64,000 nt of DNA from Hominiventricola filiformis (GTDB taxonomy: Bacteria; Bacillota; Clostridia; Lachnospirales; Lachnospiraceae): the NCBI RefSeq assembly GCF_020686965.1, contig NZ_JAJEPS010000008.1, positions 62,001 through 126,000 of the forward strand, given 5' to 3'. Each line of letters starts with the position of its first letter. Position 1 is the first letter of the stretch. This document shows positions 41,406-48,812 of this stretch, in pieces. Below the pieces are notes generated by a model. It was not told the DNA's origin and searched no databases. It worked only from the letters and a program-made list of their open reading frames with translations. The position numbers and the translations under genes were made by a program.

Positions 41406-43034
41406 ATGAAAGCGAAAAAGATCATTGCAATCTATCTGCGTTTATCTTCCGAAGATAAGGATGAGGACAAGGACGAAAGTAACAGTATTACCAATCAGAG
41501 ATTTTTACTGCACAGTTTTATTCGAAAATTTCCACTTGATGAATATGAAGTTGTCGAATATGTAGACGATGGATATACAGGAAAGAATCTGGACAGACCG
41601 GGAATGCAGAGAATGCTGCAGGATATCAGAGACCGAAAAGTAGCCATAGTGGTGGTAAAGGATTTTTCCAGAATGGCAAGAGATCATATCATTATGGGAG
41701 ATTTTATTGATAAGATATTCCCATTCCTTCAGATAAGGTTTATTTCCGTAAATGACCACTTTGATAGCAACGATTATGATGGAAGAACACCAGATATGGA
41801 TGTGCCTTTTCAAAATCTTGCATCGGATTATTATTGTGAAGAGTGCTCTATCAAGATAAAAGAAGGTATTAAAACGGTGCAGAATCAAGGAGAGTACTAT
41901 AGCTCAGAGGCACCTTTTGGATATCAGAAAGACCCAGAAATTAAGAATCATATCATACCAGATGACGAGACAGCACCCATAGTACAAAGATTGTTTCATA
42001 TGAGAGGTGTCTTGAAGTATGAAAAACGCAAGATCGTACACATATTGAATGAAGAAGGCGTTACTATACCAAGCGAATATGCGAATAACAAAGCAGGCAA
42101 GCTTGTAAAAAATTATGCCGGAAAGATTCGGATTTGGACGGTTGATATGCTTGATAGAATTTTACGAAATCCTATGTATTGTGGAAAAACTGTAGCTGGA
42201 AAGAGCCGTACAATAGGTCCGGCTACAAAGAAAATGATATGGATACCGAAAGAAAAATATATCGTTACAGAAAATACGCATGAAGCACTTGTAAGTCAGG
42301 AGCTGTTTGACATTGTACAGAGCATGGAACAAACCAGAGAAACGAATGGCAGATATAAGATGACTGACGAATTTAGAGTTACACCAGTATCTGGGATGGT
42401 CCGCTGTGGTATATGTGAACACAAAATGTATCGACGGTTCTACAATAAAAAAACACAGAAATCCCAGTATTATTGTTATTATGCGAACATGGCAAAAGAC
42501 ATGAAGTGCATGAAAGGTTCTCTGGATGAAAAGATTCTTGTTGAAGTGGTGGAGAAAGTTGTGATGCAGCAGATAGAGGTCGTAGCAAGGCTTCAGGAAG
42601 TGCAGAAGGAACGTAATAGGATTGAAGCAGATAACCGCAAAAAGTCTGATCGGGAACGAAAGAAAATCAGAGATAGAATTAACGCAGTAAAACAGAAAAA
42701 TGTAGCTGCATATGAGAAATACAGCAGTGGTGAACTTAGCAGGGAAGATTTTATGTCCTATAAAGAAGCAAATAATTTGAAGGTTGAAAAACTTCTTGAA
42801 GAAATCGGACGATTAGAGCAGGATATCATGGATGCGGCTCCAGAGGAAAATGAATTTCTTAAATTGTTCGATGGGGTGAAATGGGATGGAAAACTTACCA
42901 GAGAACTGTCAGAAATGCTGATTGATACAATTTATGTGTATGATCAGAAGCACATAGAAGTGGTTTTTAAGTATCAGGATGAGTATAAAAAATTGCTTCA
43001 AACATTAAAAAATGAAGAAAGAAAAGCAGTATAA
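41406..43034 (+). CDS. large serine recombinase (integrase/excisionase of the ICE)
   Basis: ATG after GAAGGGAGGGCAAGTGC. The catalytic Ser14 is in AIYLRLSSEDKD; VVKDFSRMARDH holds the conserved Arg pair. A recombinase domain follows, then a zinc ribbon (CGICEHKMYRRF and YYCYYANMAKDMKCMKG) and a long coiled coil to the end. 542 residues is normal for the TnpX/Tn5397-type group. Known: cuts and rejoins attachment sites. Inferred: it mobilises this ICE; the attachment site should lie near the right end at about 45.4 kb. Confidence 0.9.
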   Translation: MKAKKIIAIYLRLSSEDKDEDKDESNSITNQRFLLHSFIRKFPLDEYEVVEYVDDGYTGKNLDRPGMQRMLQDIRDRKVAIVVVKDFSRMARDHIIMGDFIDKIFPFLQIRFISVNDHFDSNDYDGRTPDMDVPFQNLASDYYCEECSIKIKEGIKTVQNQGEYYSSEAPFGYQKDPEIKNHIIPDDETAPIVQRLFHMRGVLKYEKRKIVHILNEEGVTIPSEYANNKAGKLVKNYAGKIRIWTVDMLDRILRNPMYCGKTVAGKSRTIGPATKKMIWIPKEKYIVTENTHEALVSQELFDIVQSMEQTRETNGRYKMTDEFRVTPVSGMVRCGICEHKMYRRFYNKKTQKSQYYCYYANMAKDMKCMKGSLDEKILVEVVEKVVMQQIEVVARLQEVQKERNRIEADNRKKSDRERKKIRDRINAVKQKNVAAYEKYSSGELSREDFMSYKEANNLKVEKLLEEIGRLEQDIMDAAPEENEFLKLFDGVKWDGKLTRELSEMLIDTIYVYDQKHIEVVFKYQDEYKKLLQTLKNEERKAV

Positions 43035-43060
43035 ATTAGGACGAGACAAATAGGAGACGA

Positions 43061-43513
43061 ATGAAGATGAACGAAATTAGCGTAATTGATGGAAAAAGAG
43101 TATGGATTTATCAAAGAGACAGTCTTGGCAATAACAGTGCAAAATTAGAAGAACAGAAACAGAAAATGCTGGAACTTGCTGAACATCATGGGTTTGAAGT
43201 AGTAGGTTGTACTACAGAGATTGCATCAGGAAAGAAAATAAGACGCAAAGGAATCCACAAAATAAAAAGAGTTTTCAAGAAGAAAAGAGCAGATATTCTG
43301 ATGGTAAAGAGCCTGGATCGTTTGACTGTGAACATGAGCTGTTATGAAGAGCTTGATGGATGGTTTCGTATGCAGAATGTGAAGGTATTTGGTTATGACT
43401 ATGATGATTTTGTAGAGACGGATGAACATACTTGCCTGATGCTGACAAGAAGAAAGTGGAGTTTCAGGAAATTCGTAAAAAGTATTATTTTAAAAGTAAA
43501 GGGCATGTGGTAA
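43061..43513 (+). CDS. small resolvase-domain protein, possibly degenerate
   Basis: ATG 43061 (second ATG 43067) after AGGAGACGA. Only an N-terminal resolvase-like domain is present (150 aa). It starts RVWIYQRDSLGNNSAKLEEQ, where YQRDS aligns with the catalytic Y-x-R-x-S motif. The later arginine motif reads SLDRLTVNM, so the second catalytic Arg appears lost; the C-terminus diverges after TDEHTCLML. Known: short relatives of this kind accompany large serine recombinases in Clostridia ICEs. It could be an accessory or a decaying remnant. Confidence 0.72.
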   Translation: MKMNEISVIDGKRVWIYQRDSLGNNSAKLEEQKQKMLELAEHHGFEVVGCTTEIASGKKIRRKGIHKIKRVFKKKRADILMVKSLDRLTVNMSCYEELDGWFRMQNVKVFGYDYDDFVETDEHTCLMLTRRKWSFRKFVKSIILKVKGMW

Positions 43514-43533
43514 AATAGGGTATGCAGTAGAGG

Positions 43534-43567
43534 GGCAGTTTTCAGTGATACTGGGAACTGCCTTTAA
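43534..43567 (+). terminator. rho-independent terminator
   Basis: GGCAGTTTTCAGT (43534-43546) pairs with ACTGGGAACTGCC (43550-43562) with two G-T pairs and a GAT loop, then TTTAAT. It ends the recombinase transcript. Confidence 0.75.
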
Positions 43568-43575
43568 TAATAAAA

Positions 43576-43595
43576 AATGTTATTAGGATAACATT
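43576..43595. promoter_or_regulatory. perfect inverted repeat upstream of cargo genes
   Basis: AATGTTAT (43576-43583), TAGG, ATAACATT (43588-43595): eight-base arms, four-base centre, 30 bases before the first cargo gene. It looks like an operator. No clear promoter pair fits around it, so its role is inferred only. Confidence 0.5.
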
Positions 43596-43624
43596 AAATT
43601 CAGAAAGTACTTAGGAAATTCAAT

Positions 43625-44458
43625 ATGATAAAACAATTGAAAACAATTTTAGGAAGGTATGTAAAAAAGAAAAAAATAGTAACAGAGATTCCAGAAAGAG
43701 CAATAACGAATGAAACTGATAATTATGATATAAGTGTTAGAAAGTATAAAAATATACCATTGTATACTGAAGAAGAGATGGAGAAAGCACCTATTGACGA
43801 TAGTGACGAAGTTAGATATGAATGTTTAGGGCGCCAAGTAATAAATGGCTATGTTGGATTATATAAAGGTAAATGGATAGTAGGAAGAAGACGAGATGGG
43901 TGCATTGTTAAAACATGCAAGGATTTATTGTTTGATAGTCTAGATCCTGAAAAAGAAAAAAGAAATCGACACATTTTAGAAGTACAAAATAAGGCATTAC
44001 TTGGAGAAGACATAGCAAATGAGATATTTTGTAAATTTACATATGATATAGAAAAGCAGGATATATTTGCGCTTCATGTGACATTAGAACGAGAATATGT
44101 TGAAAATGAAATTATAGAAGATTCTGGAACATATGGCGGAATACATTTTGTTCCCATTGATAATATTGATTTATGTGCGAACAAAGGAAATACATATTAT
44201 GGGAATAAAATAGCATTATTGAAGCCAATAAGTGATGAAGTATATTATGAATATATGGAAGATACATTTGTTGGTAATAAAGTGTATATTACAAAAGTGA
44301 TGTATTTATCAAGTGTGGAAACATGGAAGTATTTGAGTCAGTTAACTGTAAGTCTCAGAGAACATAAAGAAAAATTATGCCAATATCTGAAAGGACTGGA
44401 GAACTTGCTTCCAGAAGAGGATTATACATCCAGTATAAAGTTTATTGAAGAACTATAG
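43625..44458 (+). CDS. hypothetical cargo protein, 277 aa, AT-rich gene
   Basis: ATG after TTAGGAAATTCAAT. The DNA is visibly more AT-rich than the transfer genes, with codons such as AAA, ATA and TAT dominating, which suggests a separate origin. The protein is soluble: a basic N-terminus (ILGRYVKKKKIVTEIPERA), a beta-rich middle (NGYVGLYKGKWIVGRRRDGC, GTYGGIHFVPIDNIDLCANK) and a helical end. I do not recognise the family. It precedes a membrane-protein gene by 11 bases, so the two form a pair at a typical cargo position next to the recombinase. Confidence 0.68.
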   Translation: MIKQLKTILGRYVKKKKIVTEIPERAITNETDNYDISVRKYKNIPLYTEEEMEKAPIDDSDEVRYECLGRQVINGYVGLYKGKWIVGRRRDGCIVKTCKDLLFDSLDPEKEKRNRHILEVQNKALLGEDIANEIFCKFTYDIEKQDIFALHVTLEREYVENEIIEDSGTYGGIHFVPIDNIDLCANKGNTYYGNKIALLKPISDEVYYEYMEDTFVGNKVYITKVMYLSSVETWKYLSQLTVSLREHKEKLCQYLKGLENLLPEEDYTSSIKFIEEL

Positions 44459-44469
44459 AAAAGAGAGAC

Positions 44470-45354
44470 ATGCGTATGGAAAGTAATGTTTTGGCAACGG
44501 TATTAACATCTTCAGTAGTTGCAGGTGTAATTTCATCATTAGTTGCATATTTTCAGTTTCATAAAAATAATAAATTAGTGTACATAACAAATGAAAGAAA
44601 AGCGTGGAGAAGCGATATACGTAGAATTGCTGAAGAGATTGAGGCAGCAACGGGATATGAAGATATTCGAAAACCTTTGGTGGAGTTAAAGGTGCGTATT
44701 AATGCGTATGGAAAGAATACAGATGATGTAAAGAAGGATTCACATATTTGGAAAGTAATTGAACGGCTGCAAAAACAGAACGATGATTTTGATGAGGCGA
44801 AACAATTACTGATTTTGTATTTATCAACACTATTAAAAATGGATTGGGAAAGAAGCAAAGAAGAGATAAAAGGAAATACTTATAAAATTGTACTATATTT
44901 TGTGACGCTGGCTACAGAAATTGTTTATTGCTATATTTATCTAGTTGAACTGAAAATATCATCGAACTTAATGTTTATTGGATCCATTATTATCATGATG
45001 TTACCAATTATTTTGCCAGAGAGGTCAGGTATAAATCTTGATGATGCGATAGAATGGGTAAAGGGCAAAGAAAATATATTTTTTCATAAGTTCATAAAAA
45101 CTATGTGTATTTGCTTGCTATTATTTATTGGAAGTATACTATTAGAATGTTTATTTGACAGTATATTGATGAAATGGACGGAGTTTTGGCTTCCGATGGT
45201 TTTATTATTTGTTGGTTTTACAATAAGATATTTATATGAATATAGAAAATACTTGCTCGATATTTATTATATTCAAAATATATCAATGTGCAGAAATACT
45301 GAAAAAAAGTGCATGCATTATGAAAATGGTATTAAGGATGAAAAAAATATATGA
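44470..45354 (+). CDS. multi-pass membrane protein, 294 aa, AT-rich cargo
   Basis: ATG after AAAAGAGAGAC. One hydrophobic helix near residues 8-25, a long charged helical domain (NERKAWRSDIRRIAEEIEAA, IWKVIERLQKQNDDFDEAK), then four membrane helices near residues 138-156, 160-180, 212-233 and 240-258. This order loosely recalls membrane effectors of defence or signalling systems (for example SLATT-type), but no motif proves it. Paired with the 43625 gene and last before the element edge. Confidence 0.66.
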   Translation: MRMESNVLATVLTSSVVAGVISSLVAYFQFHKNNKLVYITNERKAWRSDIRRIAEEIEAATGYEDIRKPLVELKVRINAYGKNTDDVKKDSHIWKVIERLQKQNDDFDEAKQLLILYLSTLLKMDWERSKEEIKGNTYKIVLYFVTLATEIVYCYIYLVELKISSNLMFIGSIIIMMLPIILPERSGINLDDAIEWVKGKENIFFHKFIKTMCICLLLFIGSILLECLFDSILMKWTEFWLPMVLLFVGFTIRYLYEYRKYLLDIYYIQNISMCRNTEKKCMHYENGIKDEKNI

Positions 45355-45477
45355 AAAAATCTGTCATTAACTTGACACAATCAGGGAATCTGTGAAGGGG
45401 GAGAGATGGCACGAAGATTGCTTACTATTATAAATAGATAGAAACTCGGCAAATCAGGAAAGAGGATGAGGTGAAAC
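45355..45477. other. probable right junction of the ICE
   Basis: This gap separates AT-rich cargo from the chromosomal otn-type genes. It contains TCTGTGAAGGG (45389-45399), the same 11 bases as at 41384-41394 just before the recombinase gene, and a short open stretch from ATG 45406 to TAG 45441 (11 codons) behind GGGGGAG, perhaps a leader peptide or a cut chromosomal gene. The exact end base cannot be set from this window. Confidence 0.45.
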
Positions 45478-46746
45478 ATGGAAGGAAAAATCAGAGTAGG
45501 CTGTATTGCAGATGATTTTACAGGGGCAAGTGATGCGGCGTCTTTTCTCAGAAGGCAGGGTATGAAGACGGTACTGTTTAACGGGCTGCCGGAGGAAAAG
45601 CTTCCGGAGAACTGTGATGCAATTGTAGTTGCATTAAAATCCCGTACAGCACCGGTAAAAGAAGCAGTAAATGATTCCATTCAGGCATTGAAGTGGATGA
45701 AAGCGCAGGGAGCGGTACAGCTCTATATTAAATACTGTTCTACCTTTGATTCCACAAAAGAAGGAAATATCGGACCGATTCTGGATGCAGCGCTGGAAAC
45801 ATTTGATATTCCGTATACGCTGGTATGTCCATCACTTCCGGTCAATGGAAGAACGGTTAAAGAAGGATCTCTGTTTGTGAACGGAATTCCGCTCCATGAG
45901 AGCCATATGAAAAATCATCCGCTGACTCCTATGTGGGCATCTGATATTACGGTGCTGATGAAAGAACAGAGTAAATATCCGTGTATGAAATTATCTATCC
46001 AGGAGCTTCGGGAAGGAAAAGAAGCTGTGCTGGCAAAAGTGGAGAAGTTTGCTGCGGAGCATCCGAGATTTTATATTGTGCCGGATTACTACGAAGATGC
46101 ACATGCGGAGCTGATTCTTGGTATCTTTGGTGATCTTTCACTGATGACCGGGGGATCCGGACTTCTGGGGGCAGAAGCATTCCGAAAAAAAGCAGCCGGA
46201 GAAGCAAAAGAAGAGATGACGGTTCCGGCAGAAAAGAGTCTTCTGCTGGCGGGCAGTTGTTCCAAGGCAACACTGGAGCAGATTGACACTTATCAGAAAG
46301 CCGGTGGATTTTCTGTACATGTGGATCCGCTTCGTCTTCTGAACGGAGAGGTCACGGTGGACAGCCTCTGGGAAGAGGGAAAAGGTGCCAGTAAGGTGCT
46401 GTATTACAGTTCGGACAAAGCTGATAATGTCAAGAAAGTACAGGAAGCCGGACGGGAGAAAGTTGCAGAACTTCTGGAACAGACCATGAGCATGCTTGCA
46501 CAGAGGGCAGTGAAGGACGGATATACACAGGTGATTGTTGCCGGAGGAGAGACTTCAGGAGCAGTTACACAGGGACTAGGATATCAGTCCTATCTGATCG
46601 GGGAAAGCGTTGCGCCGGGAGTGCCGGTTATGACACCTGCTGGTAACCGGGCACTGAGACTGGTACTGAAATCAGGGAACTTCGGACAGCCGGATTTCTT
46701 TGAACGCGCTGTGAAAATGACTACAGAAGGTAAAAGAGGAGAATAA
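45478..46746 (+). CDS. otnK: four-carbon acid sugar kinase (OtnK-like)
   Basis: ATG after GAGGATGAGGTGAAAC. The N-terminus RVGCIADDFTGASDAASFL and the C-terminal VIVAGGETSGAVTQGL are signatures of the DUF1537/four-carbon acid sugar kinase family. Known: OtnK phosphorylates 3-oxo-tetronates. It is followed after two bases by the OtnC partner, so the function is well supported. Its upstream genes, usual in such operons (regulator, transporter, isomerase), are absent here, possibly because the ICE sits in front of it. Confidence 0.86.
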   Translation: MEGKIRVGCIADDFTGASDAASFLRRQGMKTVLFNGLPEEKLPENCDAIVVALKSRTAPVKEAVNDSIQALKWMKAQGAVQLYIKYCSTFDSTKEGNIGPILDAALETFDIPYTLVCPSLPVNGRTVKEGSLFVNGIPLHESHMKNHPLTPMWASDITVLMKEQSKYPCMKLSIQELREGKEAVLAKVEKFAAEHPRFYIVPDYYEDAHAELILGIFGDLSLMTGGSGLLGAEAFRKKAAGEAKEEMTVPAEKSLLLAGSCSKATLEQIDTYQKAGGFSVHVDPLRLLNGEVTVDSLWEEGKGASKVLYYSSDKADNVKKVQEAGREKVAELLEQTMSMLAQRAVKDGYTQVIVAGGETSGAVTQGLGYQSYLIGESVAPGVPVMTPAGNRALRLVLKSGNFGQPDFFERAVKMTTEGKRGE

Positions 46747-46748
46747 AC

Positions 46749-47351
46749 ATGGATGAGATTTTAAAGAAAAAACTGGAAGATGCTGTATGGGTGGCACACA
46801 GCCTGTTTGAGAGAGGAAAAACCAGCGGGTCTTCCGCAAACATGAGTTTTCTTCATAACGGGAACGTATATATTACGGCAAGCGGAACCTGCTTTGGAAC
46901 ACTGACAGCAGATGATTTTGCAGTTGTTTCCATGGATGGCGAGAGCCTGAATGGAAAGAAAGCGAGCAAAGAGTTTACCCTTCATAAATATTATTATGAG
47001 AAAGACTCGAAGGTACAGGCAGTGGTTCATACACACGGACCGTATGCGGTACTCTGGTCTTGCAGACATTTTGAGAAAGATAGTGATATTATTCCGGCCT
47101 ATACCCCGTACCTTGGCATGAAGGTTGGAAAGATCGGACTGGTTCCCTATGGAAAACCGGGTTCAGATACCCTCTTTGATGCATTTAAAAACAGTCTGCC
47201 GAATGGAGATGCTTATCTCCTGAAAAATCATGGCGGAATCGTGGGTGGCAAGACTATCATGGATGCATTTTTTGGTATCGAGGAGCTGGAAGAGAGCGCA
47301 AAAATCGCCTGCATGATTGAGACAGATGCAAAATACGATAAAATCGGTTAA
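46749..47351 (+). CDS. otnC: class II aldolase/adducin-fold decarboxylase (OtnC-like)
   Basis: ATG two bases after the kinase stop. Metal-binding histidines are in VVHTHGPYAVLW and LLKNHGGIVGG; SGSSANMSFLHNG is the phosphate-binding loop typical of class II aldolases. Known: OtnC decarboxylates 3-oxo-tetronate 4-phosphate to dihydroxyacetone phosphate. The pairing with OtnK identifies the pathway; which tetronate is used cannot be told. Confidence 0.86.
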   Translation: MDEILKKKLEDAVWVAHSLFERGKTSGSSANMSFLHNGNVYITASGTCFGTLTADDFAVVSMDGESLNGKKASKEFTLHKYYYEKDSKVQAVVHTHGPYAVLWSCRHFEKDSDIIPAYTPYLGMKVGKIGLVPYGKPGSDTLFDAFKNSLPNGDAYLLKNHGGIVGGKTIMDAFFGIEELEESAKIACMIETDAKYDKIG

Positions 47352-47374
47352 CAGAATAAAAGGAGAGAACAAAT

Positions 47375-48745
47375 ATGGATTATACAAAGATCATGAATGA
47401 CAAAAGTGGAAAGAAAGCAAGAGTTGGAATCGTAGGAGCAACCAAAGGATATGGTTATACTCTTCTTGCTCAGATTCCAAGCGTAAAACTGATGGAGTTA
47501 AGAGCGATCTGCTCCCGTCATCCGGAAGAGTGTCTGGCGGTGTTAAAAGAAATCGGATACCCGGAAGATAAGATTGTTGTATGTGAGAACAAAGCAGACA
47601 TCGCTGCTGCCGCTGAAGATACGATCATCGTAGTGAAAGACTACCGTCTGGTTATGGAGTGCGGCATTACCGCGATGGTAGAGTGTACTGGAAATACCGC
47701 AGTCAGTACAGACGCTGCTATCATTGCGCTGAAAAAAGGAATCAACGTATACATGGTTTCCAAAGAGACAGACAGTGTATGCGGACCGATCCTGAACCAG
47801 ATCGCAGCAGAGAATAATGCAGTATATGCATTAGTAAACGGTGATCAGCCGAGAAACCTGCTGGATCTTTACTCCTGGGCAAAACTTCTTGGACTGGATG
47901 TGATTGCAGTTGGTAAATCCAGTGAATATGATTTTGTATGGGATCGTGAGACCGGGGAGATGACCTATACGGACGGAAGCGGAAGAAGTGAGCAGATGCC
48001 GCAGATGCTGGACTGCTGGAGATATAAAGGAACTGAGACACTGGTACAGAGAAGAAAACTGGTGGAGAAATACACAGAAGTTATTTCTGCTGACCTGTGC
48101 GAGATGAACTTGGTATCCAACGTTACCGGATATGTACCGGCAACTCCATTTCTTGATTATCCGGTAGCAAAACCGAGTGAGCTGGCTGATATCTTTATTC
48201 CGGAAGAGGATGGAGGAATCCTGAAGAAAACAGGTGTTGTGGATGTATTCTATAATCTGCGTGGAACAGACGAGGCAAGCTTCTGTGGCGGAGAGTTCAT
48301 TGTTATCAGATGCGAGAACGAGAAGATGTGGGAAATCCTCATCGGTAAAGGTCATGTAGTAAGCCGTAACAAGAAATATGCATGTATCTATCTGCCGTAT
48401 CATTTCATGGGACTGGAGACTCCGGTATCCATCATCCTTGGCGATCTGATGGGAATAGGATGCCATCCGGAGTGCCGTCAGGTATCTGTTCTGGCAGGTG
48501 TGGCTGAAGAGGATATGGCGAAGGGAACAGAGCTGAAAGTACATGGACATCATCATGCAATCGATGGACTGGTTCCGGAGCTTCTGGAAGTAAAAGAGGC
48601 AGGAAATGCAGCACCATTCTATCTGCTGAATAATACTACACTTTTAAGAGATGTGAAAAAAGGACAGCCGATTACTCTGGAAGATGTGGATCTGTCCGGA
48701 CTGGAAATCTATAAATTGTATCAGGATGGACTGAAACTTTCATAA
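47375..48745 (+). CDS. SAF-domain NAD(P)-dependent oxidoreductase
   Basis: ATG after AAAAGGAGAGAACAAAT. A Rossmann-type N-terminus (ARVGIVGATKGYGYTLLAQI, residues ~15-34), a homoserine-dehydrogenase-like middle (MVECTGNTAVSTDAAIIALK, NVYMVSKETDS) and a C-terminal SAF segment (LLNNTTLLRDVKKGQPITLE). Known: such proteins are found beside acid-sugar catabolic genes and probably oxidise a hydroxy acid to the 3-oxo form used by OtnK. The exact substrate is inferred. A convergent terminator follows. Confidence 0.78.
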   Translation: MDYTKIMNDKSGKKARVGIVGATKGYGYTLLAQIPSVKLMELRAICSRHPEECLAVLKEIGYPEDKIVVCENKADIAAAAEDTIIVVKDYRLVMECGITAMVECTGNTAVSTDAAIIALKKGINVYMVSKETDSVCGPILNQIAAENNAVYALVNGDQPRNLLDLYSWAKLLGLDVIAVGKSSEYDFVWDRETGEMTYTDGSGRSEQMPQMLDCWRYKGTETLVQRRKLVEKYTEVISADLCEMNLVSNVTGYVPATPFLDYPVAKPSELADIFIPEEDGGILKKTGVVDVFYNLRGTDEASFCGGEFIVIRCENEKMWEILIGKGHVVSRNKKYACIYLPYHFMGLETPVSIILGDLMGIGCHPECRQVSVLAGVAEEDMAKGTELKVHGHHHAIDGLVPELLEVKEAGNAAPFYLLNNTTLLRDVKKGQPITLEDVDLSGLEIYKLYQDGLKLS

Positions 48746-48770
48746 TTTATGGACAAGATTCCTGTATATT

Positions 48771-48808
48771 AGAGAAAAGAGAGGGCGGATATGCCTTCTC
48801 CTTTCTCT
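48771..48808. terminator. bidirectional terminator between convergent genes
   Basis: AGAGAAAAGAGAGGGC (48771-48786) pairs with GCCTTCTCCTTTCTCT (48793-48808), one mismatch and one G-T pair, six-base loop. It serves the otn-type operon and the minus-strand 48813 gene. Confidence 0.82.
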
Positions 48809-48812
48809 TTGT

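Larger units (their letters stand above)
1..45400. mobile_element. integrative and conjugative element (left end outside window)
   Basis: Seen: almost unbroken plus-strand gene run with helicase, relaxase (12524), VirD4-like coupling protein (16887), VirB6-like (20527), VirB4 (33745) and a large serine recombinase (41406), ending before an ordinary metabolic operon at 45478. Known: relaxase plus coupling protein plus VirB4 plus a site-specific recombinase defines an ICE. Inferred: the right end lies between about 45355 and 45477; the exact attachment site cannot be fixed without an empty-site comparison. The left end is upstream of base 1. No drug-resistance cargo is visible in this part. Confidence 0.88.

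Noticed and set aside
43061..43513. Second complete recombinase
   Set aside because: Only a resolvase-like domain is present, and a key Arg position is changed.
45372..45377. TTGACA as -35 box of an otn promoter
   Set aside because: No -10 element at 16-18 bases downstream.
47831..48556. Minus-strand ORF of 241 codons opposite the SAF-domain oxidoreductase
   Set aside because: No ribosome site, no family resemblance, and the opposite frame is a clear enzyme.
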